From Acidianus hospitalis (GTDB lineage Archaea; Thermoproteota; Thermoprotei_A; Sulfolobales; Sulfolobaceae), in NCBI GenBank assembly GCA_046533895.1, contig JAWDOK010000006.1:18268-82267 (forward strand): a DNA stretch of 64,000 nucleotides, given 5' to 3'. The notes beneath the pieces were generated by a model. The model had not been told where the DNA came from. It saw only the letters and a program-made list of their open reading frames with translations, and searched no databases. Positions 9,266 to 17,592 of this stretch are shown piece after piece (within the stretch, counting starts at the first letter, position 1; each line of letters starts with the position of its first letter). The position numbers and the translations under genes are program-made.

Positions 9266-9417
9266 AGTAATACTGTATAAACACAACTTGTCAAAACGAT
9301 ATTTGGAAGTGATTAAAAATAACGAGTAGTTACGTAGAAGCGTTACAGTCTATTATCATTTTATTAAGTATATTCTAAATAATCAAATAAATTAATATTT
9401 TACTAAATTATACAAAG

Positions 9418-9428
9418 ATTTATATATA
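9418..9428 (+). promoter_or_regulatory. TATA box for the HTH regulator at 9458
   Basis: A strong TTTATATATA sequence lies about 30 bases before the ATG at 9458 in an otherwise AT-rich 190-base gap. This fits an archaeal promoter with a very short leader. Confidence 0.5.
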
Positions 9429-9457
9429 CGTTTTTATCATATATATCATGATTAGAT

Positions 9458-9829
9458 ATGGAAGTGCAAAAGTTTAAAGTTAGATTACCTTCAGGGAAGG
9501 AAGTAGGCCTATTAGATGCTTTACTCTTCTGCTATGATATTTCGGACACTGACTTTAAGGTATTGAAAGAGTTGATAAAGAACGGACCGAAAAACGAGGA
9601 TGAGCTAGCGGCGGAGCTAAAGCTAAGTAAGGCTTCGGTTAATAGGTCATTGAATAAATTGTTTTCCATAGGTTTTGTTCAGAGAATGAAAGATCAAAGC
9701 TCTAAAGGAGGAAGGCCGAGATTTATTTACTCTGCAATAAGTTCTGATGAGATAGTAAATAAGATCTCAAGGGATTTCGAATACTGTGCAAAAATATTTA
9801 TAAGCATTACGCCCGCGGAATTAAAATAA
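9458..9829 (+). CDS. Winged-helix transcription regulator (TrmB/MarR-like)
   Basis: A 123-residue protein with a winged helix at about residues 30-90: the recognition helix region is LKLSKASVNRSLNKL and the wing is KGGRPRFIYSA. The N-terminus (KFKVRLPSGKEVGLLD) matches the start of two other regulators in this window at 40659 and 41128, so all three form one small family with a beta strand and F/LPxGxxV turn before the HTH. Target unknown. Confidence 0.75.
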   Translation: MEVQKFKVRLPSGKEVGLLDALLFCYDISDTDFKVLKELIKNGPKNEDELAAELKLSKASVNRSLNKLFSIGFVQRMKDQSSKGGRPRFIYSAISSDEIVNKISRDFEYCAKIFISITPAELK

Positions 9830-9989
9830 GCTAAGTCAAATCTTTAAGATAGCCTTCCTTATTTAATTTCTCTTTTAAAGAAATCCAAGTTTCTTATACA
9901 ATTCTCAATTCTTTTTCTTACAAAGTTGAAATATCGTAAGGATTTAACTTGAACGTTTTTCAAAAATTCAACTATTCATAACGAGATAA

Positions 9990-10067
9990 AACCTAAGGGG
10001 GATTGTGAACGGTTCATCAAGAGGAAATATCATTGCTAAATTAAAAGTAAGGATAGGTTACGGATAA
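9990..10067 (+). pseudogene. Diverged C-terminal relic of the repeated small gene
   Basis: The plus strand encodes LRGIVNGSSRGN followed by IIAKLKVRIGYG and a stop. This aligns with LRVTVYDPLRGVPVAELKVRISYATG of the gene at 8982-9233, and DNA identity is visible over TTAAAAGTAAGGATA. Nothing that matches the N-terminal half is found upstream. The rest of the gap 9830-10142 holds no gene I can support. Confidence 0.4.
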
Positions 10068-10142
10068 ACACCAAATAGTTCCGTCTTCTATCAGTAAGCT
10101 CTACTAGAATTTCTTCTAGTTTTCTTATCCATATTCCTAAAG

Positions 10143-10676
10143 TTATTCAGAACTCAAATCCCTGATCAATAATTTTCTTAGAACTTCTCTAACGTCCTTA
10201 GTCACTTTCTTACCTATTTCGCTTGAAGGCCCCGCAAAATACTCATTTCCTCCAATAGTACCTACTGCTATTGCATCACTTGCAGTTCCAGTAAATGGAA
10301 AATTAAGGTCCTTTAAAGCACCACTTTTTGCCTCAGTTAATGATCTAACTAAATCAACTAAGCCGTTCAAATTGAGCGGGTAATTTACGAAGGCAGAAAT
10401 ATTTATTGTGCAACCTGCATTTTCTCCGCTCTCACCTACTCCTGCTGAAATAAACAACTCTCCCCATGATGTTTGTTTAAATTCGTAATTTTTAGCTGCA
10501 GTTATGAATATTATAGTATTGCCTTCTCTTAACTTCTCAACATCTTCAAAGGCATTTTTACAATAGTTCTTGTCCACGAATAATACCTTTATTTTATTAA
10601 TGAAGTTAATTCCCTCCGGATAAAGTGAAGAGGTAAGTGTTAAGTAAGCCCTTCTTAAATGAAAAACCTTTATCAT
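10143..10676 (-). CDS. cbiZ: CbiZ-like adenosylcobinamide amidohydrolase
   Basis: A 177-residue protein. The C-terminal half has the family hallmark GTASDAIAVGT and the preceding LTEAKSGALKDL stretch, followed by the usual ...GKKVTKDVREVLRKLL helix. CbiZ removes the aminopropanol side chain of adenosylcobinamide so that salvaged corrinoid can be rebuilt into cobalamin. No other cobalamin gene is adjacent. The N-terminus is short compared with many CbiZ proteins. Confidence 0.7.
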   Translation of the reverse strand: MIKVFHLRRAYLTLTSSLYPEGINFINKIKVLFVDKNYCKNAFEDVEKLREGNTIIFITAAKNYEFKQTSWGELFISAGVGESGENAGCTINISAFVNYPLNLNGLVDLVRSLTEAKSGALKDLNFPFTGTASDAIAVGTIGGNEYFAGPSSEIGKKVTKDVREVLRKLLIRDLSSE

Positions 10677-10701
10677 TAATTTCTTGTATCAGTCTTAGTA
10701 T

Positions 10702-10939
10702 TTAAGGTGGTTTAACGTCTATTGCGGCAACTGGACAAACGTTTACGCAGGCCATGCAGAATATGCAAGCTTGTTCATTAATTGGCATTGCTTTCTTTTC
10801 TGATGCAGGATGGCCTGGAGTGCATATCATTGGAATACGTTTACTGGGCATGCCGTTATACAAGAGCCGTCTGCAATGCATAAGTCGAAGTCTACTCCAA
10901 CTATTGTTCCGTTTGTCCCTACACTTTTATTTCACTCAT
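10702..10939 (-). pseudogene. Pseudogene of the Sulfolobales dicluster ferredoxin
   Basis: The minus strand still encodes the unmistakable C-terminus with CIFCMACVNVCPVAAIDV, preceded by VGVDFDLCIADGSC and ACPVNVFQ. These are both cluster-binding regions of the 7Fe/8Fe ferredoxin of Sulfolobus. Three lesions disable it: a missing base after AAAGTG, a TGG-to-TGA change after NVFQ, and a one-base loss just after that. The usual N-terminal zinc-binding extension is absent. A functional copy must lie elsewhere, because this is the main electron acceptor of pyruvate:ferredoxin oxidoreductase. Confidence 0.8.
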
Positions 10940-10971
10940 TTTTGATCAATCATGATCGAGTGTACGGACTT

Positions 10972-11231
10972 AGCCGTCGCCAACAGTTTTCGATAAACCG
11001 GGAAGTTTATATACTTTAATGGTAAAGATGAGTAAAGTCACACTAGATGTGGATAGGTTTTCCCGGAAGGTGTGGCTAAAAGATGTGCGGGTTTCCCCAC
11101 ATTCACGGGTGTGGGTTGGGGTTATCCCGCTAAAGGGGCGGAGGGGTAACGGGTTTTCCCTGACTCCGGTGAAGCCCAAGAGCTGAGAATTGGATACAAT
11201 TTCATGAAAATTCAATGAAGCCCCAAACCCC
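10972..11231 (+). mobile_element. Structured mobile element, copy 1
   Basis: A 260-base unit related throughout to 25151-25422. It runs from AGCCGT to AAACCCC, the last bases the copies share. It has a TATA box at 11006-11013, then a GC-rich stretch full of short hairpins, a terminal AATTTCATGAAAATT hairpin and an AGCCCC...CCCC end. The second copy sits inside a HEPN gene, so the unit is mobile. It encodes no transposase. It resembles the non-coding 3' end of IS200/IS605-type elements (omega-RNA region), but I cannot confirm that. Confidence 0.65.
11031..11231 (+). ncRNA. Candidate structured RNA carried by the element (copy 1)
   Basis: The TATA box at 11006 predicts a transcript beginning near 11031. 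A hairpin at 11096-11115 pairs CCCACA with TGTGGG. At the same place in the second copy the stem is CCCATCAGA with TCTGATGGG, so both sides changed together. That pattern supports selection on RNA structure rather than on the antisense reading frame. Function unknown. Confidence 0.5.
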
Positions 11232-11294
11232 AAATACGGATCTCAAAACATCTATGTAAAAACTTTTTATAATTCGCATTAAAATTGTAAGATA

Positions 11295-11996
11295 ATGGAA
11301 TGTATTTCTTTAAAGAACGTTGTTAAGAGATTTGGATCGGTGATTGCTCTAAACAACTTATCGTTCTCTATTCCATGCGGTGGAAGATTTGCACTACTTG
11401 GTCCCAATGGTGCAGGAAAGTCAACAACTATGAAAATTCTTGCTGGGCTATTAAAGCCAGACTACGGAGAAGTTGAGATAATGGGAATGAAACCCGGGAT
11501 GAAAGAAGTTAAGAAAATTCTTGGTTATTTACCTGAAGATCCTATGCCATATAGAATCTTAACTGTAAGAGAGAACTTAGAGTACATAGCCTCGTTAAGA
11601 GGTGTTCCTAAGGAAAAAGTTGAAGAAATGTTGGATATATTAGATTTGAGGCAGTACGAGAAAATCCAGGCGGGAAAACTATCTAGGGGAAATCAGCAGA
11701 AGTTATCGTTAGCTTTAGTTCTTATTCATAATCCCGAAATAGTACTACTAGATGAACCGTTAAACTATCTAGATATTCCTACGCAGGAGAAAGTTATAGG
11801 AATCTTAAAAGGAATGAAATCCACTTTCCTTATCTCAACTCATATAATGTCAATAGCAACAAGACTTACAGACCACGTTATCATGATTTCTAAAGGTACT
11901 GTAATATGGCAAGGAAGTATAGAGGAACTTAAAGCCCTAGGAAAAGAGGATGAACCAATTGAAAGCGTTGTAGCAAGGATGATGGATAATGCTTGA
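11295..11996 (+). CDS. ABC transporter ATP-binding protein
   Basis: A 233-residue ATPase with Walker A GPNGAGKST (about residues 36-44), signature LSRGNQQK, Walker B IVLLDEP and the H-loop STHIMS. This arrangement is typical of ABC-2 type exporters. It overlaps the permease gene by eight bases, so the two are one operon and one complex. An ATG at 11295 directly follows a short AT-rich promoter region. Confidence 0.9.
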   Translation: MECISLKNVVKRFGSVIALNNLSFSIPCGGRFALLGPNGAGKSTTMKILAGLLKPDYGEVEIMGMKPGMKEVKKILGYLPEDPMPYRILTVRENLEYIASLRGVPKEKVEEMLDILDLRQYEKIQAGKLSRGNQQKLSLALVLIHNPEIVLLDEPLNYLDIPTQEKVIGILKGMKSTFLISTHIMSIATRLTDHVIMISKGTVIWQGSIEELKALGKEDEPIESVVARMMDNA

Positions 11997-13353
11997 GCTT
12001 ATAAAATTTGTAATTTTCTCTCGAGTCCCTAAGAAGAGCATAGTATTTTACATAAGTTTCGCTATATTATTTGGCTACATAGGCTATATTAGTTATTATG
12101 AAGCTCCATATTATGTAAATGAAGAATTCAGATATTTGTCGGTGTTTTACCTTACTATAATGATAGCTGTTTCACCGTTTAATACTAGGTTTGGTTTAGC
12201 TAGTAAATCCGATAGTGACTTTCTGGCTTTATTGCCTTTTGATGACGATAAAATAATAGCTTCATTGATACTAGGTAGTTTTATAGTTAACGTGATCTTC
12301 CTTTCGATTTTTATGTATTGGTTTATTGAGGCTTTAGGTATAGCAGGGGCTACTATTATTCCAGCTTTTGCTTTACTTTCCTCATCATTACCTGCGGTGC
12401 TTTATAATCTTAATAATAGAAGGAAAATCCTAATAGACCTAGTAATAGTTACTTGGTTCATTTCCGCTATATTTAATTTCCAATTAAGTCCTCTATCTAT
12501 GTTTTACGGGTATTTTGAAGGTTACGTTATATCTTACGCCTTCGCTTTTGTAACATTTTCTATTGCTTTGAAAAAGTTTAACTTTTCTTCTTACTCGAAT
12601 TTCACTGTATCGTCAGAAAAAGGAGAGGTGAAAGAAGAGATATCCTTTAAATCTTCTAATCCATTAGTTCTAACTTTAACTAGAAATTTAAGAATCCTAG
12701 AAGTAGGAGGAAGAGTAAACTGGATGGGTGTAAGTACGTTTGTCTCAAGGAGAGTAGAGCTATGGAAAGTTATGTTAGGTTCGTCCATTTCTGCAATAGT
12801 CCTATATTTTATCTTATCTCGTATTAACGATGGAAGCTTTCTCGTTTTCTACGTTTTATTTGGAGGTTGGTTCTTTATGATAATGATTGCAAGTGCTGCA
12901 TTTATTACAGAACCCATATGGTTAGATATGAATGTTATGACTCCAGAAGAATTCGCTAGGTATTATTTAACTAGTAAAGCTTTATCTATTGCAATTATTT
13001 TATCTCCATTTGCAATATTATCATTAATTCTTGGTTATTTAGGAGAAGCATTGGGGTTTATCGTTTTCATCCCGTTAAGTTCAATATTCATTATGTCCTT
13101 ATATGCTAGATACTATCAACAAAGATATAATATGCCAATTAACGTTTCTCCAATAAGGCTTTTGGTTTCCTTACTAACTTCAATTCCCCTAATTCCTCTA
13201 ATAATTTTATCCTTCTTGCCTGCATATTTGATTTTATGTTTGCCGATAATGTTCTCCTTTATTGTATTTTACCTTACGATATCTTTACCGTTTATATTTT
13301 CTAAGTCTTACTGGGAATCTACAATAGAAAAAATTGTTACTTCAGTTACCTAG
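11989..13353 (+). CDS. ABC transporter membrane subunit, 454 aa
   Basis: About ten hydrophobic segments with no nucleotide-binding motif, starting inside the end of the ATPase gene. The size and position indicate the permease of an export-type ABC system. Between the two halves there is a charged loop (near residues 205-230). Substrate unknown. It ends eight bases inside the convergent gene at 13346. Confidence 0.75.
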   Translation: MLELIKFVIFSRVPKKSIVFYISFAILFGYIGYISYYEAPYYVNEEFRYLSVFYLTIMIAVSPFNTRFGLASKSDSDFLALLPFDDDKIIASLILGSFIVNVIFLSIFMYWFIEALGIAGATIIPAFALLSSSLPAVLYNLNNRRKILIDLVIVTWFISAIFNFQLSPLSMFYGYFEGYVISYAFAFVTFSIALKKFNFSSYSNFTVSSEKGEVKEEISFKSSNPLVLTLTRNLRILEVGGRVNWMGVSTFVSRRVELWKVMLGSSISAIVLYFILSRINDGSFLVFYVLFGGWFFMIMIASAAFITEPIWLDMNVMTPEEFARYYLTSKALSIAIILSPFAILSLILGYLGEALGFIVFIPLSSIFIMSLYARYYQQRYNMPINVSPIRLLVSLLTSIPLIPLIILSFLPAYLILCLPIMFSFIVFYLTISLPFIFSKSYWESTIEKIVTSVT

Positions 13354-14362
13354 CTATTTCGAAATAAGCAGAGTCCTTCTTTATAAATAGAATTGACGGT
13401 TTAGGAACTAAAATCTTCCTTTTAATTCCTCCTATGTTGATCTCTAATTCTTGTGAGGAAGTTAATAGAACTGTAACATTTTTATCCTTCATTTCATCTA
13501 GTATAATTCCTTTTCCTTTTATTTCGCCCCATATATTAAATTCTCCTTCCTTACTCAATAGAAAATTTAGGAATTCATCTTTTCTCTCAATTACTTTCTT
13601 TGCTCTAATTTTAGCCAACAAAGAGTTAACATTAATTGGCTCTCTTATTTCCTCCTCTACATGTTCTTCGTCTTCAGAAATTCTCTCGTCGGAATAGAGT
13701 TTTATTGATCTACCATAATCTAATTCCACATTATATTTTCTTGCTATCTTAATTAATTCACTCTCTATTTCCTTATATATATCTTCAATGGAGGTAGGAT
13801 TTTCAACTTGTATGTCAAGAAAATTCTTTACCTCTTGGTAAGCTTTACTTAGCTTTTTTATGTTATCAAGGTCATCGTCTTTTAATTTGTCAAGAAATTC
13901 TTCGTACGGGTTAGAAAAATAAAGGTCACCTTCGAGCTTTGCGTAGTCTTTTCCTTCATATTGAATAATTTCTTGGTTGATTATATAATTCTTAATTTCA
14001 TCGTAGTCATTAAATACTTTTAAAATTCTAATAATCTTGTCAAGTACTCCTATTTTAACTTCTTCCTTCCATGGAAATTGCTCTTTGTAATAATAATCAA
14101 ATCCAAGGCAATGTTTTATATCTTGGCTAAACTTTATGCAATCCTTATTTATAGGCAATACAAAAACCTTTCCTTCTTCTTCTCCTATTACAAAGTCCTT
14201 GTTTGGGTCAGAAGTTTCAATGTAAGTGAAATCACCTATTTTGAAAGATGAAACCTTAAGCGCCATTGCTAACCTATATCTTACATTATGAATCTCGTCT
14301 AGGAAATCCATGATATCACCTTTGCATTTCGTAAGATTAAAATATTTCCTAGGTATTACCAC
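13346..14362 (-). CDS. Hypothetical acidic protein divergent from nucS
   Basis: A soluble protein of 338 residues, or 321 if translation begins at the more likely ATG at 14311 (MDFLDEIHNV). The upstream ATG at 14362 would leave only two bases to the nucS start. It is rich in Glu, Lys and Ile, with a helical, charged middle (about 150-250) and a beta-rich end. I recognise no family. Its divergent pairing with nucS is the only hint of a role. Confidence 0.55.
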   Translation of the reverse strand: MVIPRKYFNLTKCKGDIMDFLDEIHNVRYRLAMALKVSSFKIGDFTYIETSDPNKDFVIGEEEGKVFVLPINKDCIKFSQDIKHCLGFDYYYKEQFPWKEEVKIGVLDKIIRILKVFNDYDEIKNYIINQEIIQYEGKDYAKLEGDLYFSNPYEEFLDKLKDDDLDNIKKLSKAYQEVKNFLDIQVENPTSIEDIYKEIESELIKIARKYNVELDYGRSIKLYSDERISEDEEHVEEEIREPINVNSLLAKIRAKKVIERKDEFLNFLLSKEGEFNIWGEIKGKGIILDEMKDKNVTVLLTSSQELEINIGGIKRKILVPKPSILFIKKDSAYFEIAR

Positions 14363-14364
14363 TC

Positions 14365-15090
14365 ATGATGGAAAAGTACAAATTCTTTGACCTTCCAGAG
14401 TTTTCTACTGTAAAGGATATTCTAGAGAATGAAAGGAAAAATTATGTTATTACTCTCTTCGGATTATGCAAAATTCTATATGCCGGTAGAGCGTCTTCTA
14501 TAGCTACTTATAGTTCTAGATTAATAACCTTCAAGCCTGACGGCAGTGTTTTAGTTCATAGTAATAAAAAGCTTAAGCCAGTTAATTGGCAACCTTCAAG
14601 TTCGGAAGTTAAGGTGGAAATAGGTGACGAACTTAAGATTTACGTAGAAAGGAAGAGACCTAGGGAAGTCTTGGAAATTTTAATGCCTATAGTGTATTAT
14701 CTATCTTTATCTAAAGTGGATGAGGGTGAATTTCATTTATTTGGTAGTGAGAGCGAAATGGTGGAAGAAGTGGTTAAAAATCCTGAATTAATTTCTAGAG
14801 ATTTCATACCTTTGGAAAGGGAGTATCAAACTCCCTTCGGTAAAATAGACTTGCTTGGAGTTACTTCTACAGGGTATTTAGTCTTAGAGTTTAAGAGAGC
14901 TCAAGCAGGACTAGAAGCGGTTTCTCAGCTAAAGAGGTATGTTGATTACTTAAGCTGGAAAGGAGAGAAGGTTAGAGGAGGAATAGTTGCTCCGTCAATA
15001 TCGAAGAGTGCATTAAAATTACTTAAAAAGTACGAGTTAGAGTACTTTCAACTAAGTCCAAGTCTACTTTCTACGATAAGATTAAAATAG
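14365..15090 (+). CDS. nucS: Endonuclease NucS (EndoMS family)
   Basis: A 241-residue protein with the NucS C-terminal RecB-like nuclease core: GKIDLLGVT carries the catalytic Asp and VLEFKRA the Glu-x-Lys pair, followed by EAVSQLKRYVDYL. The N-terminal beta domain (about residues 1-110) is the DNA-binding and dimerisation part. In archaea and actinobacteria this enzyme cuts both strands at mismatches and replaces MutS/MutL. Tandem ATGs at 14365 and 14368 leave the exact start open. Confidence 0.9.
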   Translation: MMEKYKFFDLPEFSTVKDILENERKNYVITLFGLCKILYAGRASSIATYSSRLITFKPDGSVLVHSNKKLKPVNWQPSSSEVKVEIGDELKIYVERKRPREVLEILMPIVYYLSLSKVDEGEFHLFGSESEMVEEVVKNPELISRDFIPLEREYQTPFGKIDLLGVTSTGYLVLEFKRAQAGLEAVSQLKRYVDYLSWKGEKVRGGIVAPSISKSALKLLKKYELEYFQLSPSLLSTIRLK

Positions 15091-15113
15091 GTACTTATTA
15101 ATAGTTCAATAAA

Positions 15114-16784
15114 ATGCACATTATAAAACTGGTAATTGTTATCCTCATATTTTTAAGTATTGTTAATTATGTGAGTGCATATTCACAATGTAGTAACACT
15201 TATATCCTTAATATTACTTCTCCTTCTGCATTTATTTTTGATATAGAAGGAGAGAATGTTAACATTACCATTTTAAGAATAGGCAATAGTTCTTGCCAAC
15301 AATTAATTTATATGGATTATACAAAAAATAATTTAACTTCGGGACTCTTACTAATTCAAGGTAAATACGAAGTAGTAGTTAAAAGCATTGACCAATTCAT
15401 TTTTCATTATTACATTATAAAATTAAAATGTATTCAAAAAGCTTTATGCCCTTCATTTTTATTTGCTACAAATGAATCCGTTCTAATTCCTATACCTGAC
15501 TTAGAAACTCCAGAAGCTCTTAAGGCTTTTATTGTATCTAATGTATCATTAACTTTTGAAATCATTCAGTGCAATAAAATTATTAAAGAATATGAAAATA
15601 CAACAATAGTTTTCTCAAAATATTCTTATGTATATTTTAAAAATCCTAAGAATATTTTTATAAAAATATGTGTATATAAAGACTCGTTATTTTATCTATC
15701 ATATAAAGTAATTCCTTGCTTTATTAACCCTTATCTTAAACTTTCCACACTATCTTCAGAAGGCATAGCTAGTTATGGTATCCTTAATGAGACAAAAACA
15801 ACTAAACATTATTTAATAAAAACTACTTCTATTTTAGGTAAATTTAACATTAGTTGTATTTTAGCTTATAATTATTCGCAAAAATTAGTACCTCCATGTT
15901 CTGCTTCTTTACAACTTAATGTAGTATTGAAAACTTGTAGCCAAGTCTATTGGCTTCAGAACGTTTTAGAATTTCTTACATTAAAACATGAATTTAAACT
16001 AGCAGATGACATTCTAAATATTACATGTATTGATTCTACTCTTTCAAATTATAGTATTACCTCTCTCAATGGTTACGTTACAATGGTTAACCAAAGTGGT
16101 AAAATTGAATATTATTACGGAAATTATTACTGTCAATCAGAGCTCAAATACTGCCTACCATTATGCGGATATCTGGTAACAAACGTTAGTTTAGAAAAAT
16201 GCGGAACATTAGTCAGTTTTGCTGTTATTTTTATTAAGAACGGTAGTTCTACGTGCTATAAGGAAATTGTATTTGACAACGTTTTAATTCACGGTAAATT
16301 TAGATTCGCTTACATATTGGTTTGCGGAAAGCATTATACTCCAATTGGAAGTTATTACGATGCAGAATTAGTTTTCGGAGGAGGAGGAAACGGTGAAATT
16401 ACCAAATTCTGCAAGTTAAATGCTACATTATGGCTATTTTATCTTAATAAAAATACTTATGTAACTTTCCCTAACTACTTTACTTTCGGAGAAGATACTG
16501 CGGAAAAAGCTGTAAATATTACAGTTAATTTCTGTAAATATTATGCGAAGTTAACTACTGGAAAAGAGAATTTCAGATGCTATAAGGCATATTCTTATTC
16601 CATAGATCCTTTTCATTATCATAATATCTCATCATTACATAATTCATCAACAAAATCTATAACTGTAATTACAATTGGTAGTACTCATGCCAGTAATCCC
16701 AATTATTATACTTATGAAATTTTAATCCCTATAGTTCTGATTTTATCATTTATATTATATTATTTACTTTTTAGAAAAAGATAG
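15114..16784 (+). CDS. Secreted, membrane-anchored Cys-rich protein
   Basis: The 556-residue protein starts with a signal peptide (hydrophobic residues 4-22, ending near SAYSQC) and ends with a membrane helix followed by FRKR. The body should therefore sit outside the cell, fixed at its C-terminus. It has many Cys and many NxS/T sites, fitting disulfides and glycosylation in a hot, acidic medium. No enzymatic motif seen. It lies 23 bases after nucS, probably by chance. Confidence 0.65.
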   Translation: MHIIKLVIVILIFLSIVNYVSAYSQCSNTYILNITSPSAFIFDIEGENVNITILRIGNSSCQQLIYMDYTKNNLTSGLLLIQGKYEVVVKSIDQFIFHYYIIKLKCIQKALCPSFLFATNESVLIPIPDLETPEALKAFIVSNVSLTFEIIQCNKIIKEYENTTIVFSKYSYVYFKNPKNIFIKICVYKDSLFYLSYKVIPCFINPYLKLSTLSSEGIASYGILNETKTTKHYLIKTTSILGKFNISCILAYNYSQKLVPPCSASLQLNVVLKTCSQVYWLQNVLEFLTLKHEFKLADDILNITCIDSTLSNYSITSLNGYVTMVNQSGKIEYYYGNYYCQSELKYCLPLCGYLVTNVSLEKCGTLVSFAVIFIKNGSSTCYKEIVFDNVLIHGKFRFAYILVCGKHYTPIGSYYDAELVFGGGGNGEITKFCKLNATLWLFYLNKNTYVTFPNYFTFGEDTAEKAVNITVNFCKYYAKLTTGKENFRCYKAYSYSIDPFHYHNISSLHNSSTKSITVITIGSTHASNPNYYTYEILIPIVLILSFILYYLLFRKR

Positions 16785-16789
16785 AAGGG

Positions 16790-17528
16790 CTAGATAGCTA
16801 TCATTCCTTTTTCTATAACGCATTTCCCGTAACCTTTTAGGATATTATTAGCTAACTTTTCTATATCTTTATCCGAAGGCCTTGTTTCTTTAACCTTTTC
16901 CTCCTCTTCGAAGCATAAGTAACCAGATAATTGGGAATAACATAATACCTTATTAAATCCACCATAATACAGTCTAACCAATCTTAAGCCATTCTTCTCA
17001 ATGTATCCAGAATCTGTAACTATTTTTGTTATTTGTTGAAAATGCTTCTTCAAAACGTCTTGAGGTTTTTCAGTCAATAATATAACTGCGGATGACAATT
17101 TGAACGGAGTAGCCCAAGGAGGTAACTGAACGCTAACAGAAGAAGGCAATAGAGGTTTTTGTAAAGCTGCAGAGAGGAAATGTATTCCGTTTAAAGTCTT
17201 CTCAATTATTTTAACCTCGTGACAATTAACTGAGAAGTCGTAAACTAAGCCTTCACCGCTTAAAGCAATTATTGGCTCTTTATCTTCTCTAATGATATTT
17301 CTTATTGCTGAGTAAGCAAAGGATTTAACATCAGCTAAGTCGATTTCCTTTGACGGTAAATATAAGTTTTTCCCAGTAATCCTATAGTGTGGCGTCTCTA
17401 AGGATAATTTACTAATTCCGTCAGCAAAAATTTCAACACTAGTTTCACTATTAGGTATTATTCTCTTTTATTAATATTACTTCTCCATCATAAGTTATTT
17501 GAGAGTTAAGGAGCTTTAAGGTTATCAT
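16790..17528 (-). pseudogene. Hypothetical gene with one frameshift near 17465
   Basis: A frame begins at the ATG at 17528 (MITLKLLNS) and runs to about 17465, where it meets a stop. From about 17467 a +1 frame is open without any standard start codon through PHYRITGKNLYLP, GEGLVYDFS and PPWATPFKLS to the stop at 16790. Joined by one extra base it gives a normal protein of about 246 residues. Either the gene is newly broken or the base call is wrong. No family recognised; annotation from the internal TTG at 17149 would lose half the protein. Confidence 0.6.
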
Positions 17529-17592
17529 AATAGGTTTAATAAAATGGAAGTTAAATCGTTAGCTTAAATTATAGTGGTAAAAAAATAGTAAT

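Noticed and set aside
10970..11233. Minus-strand open frame of 87 codons across the structured element, with a similar frame at 25143-25397
   Set aside because: The two frames differ by insertions and by compensatory changes within hairpins, and the TATA box points the other way. The conservation is better explained by RNA structure on the plus strand.
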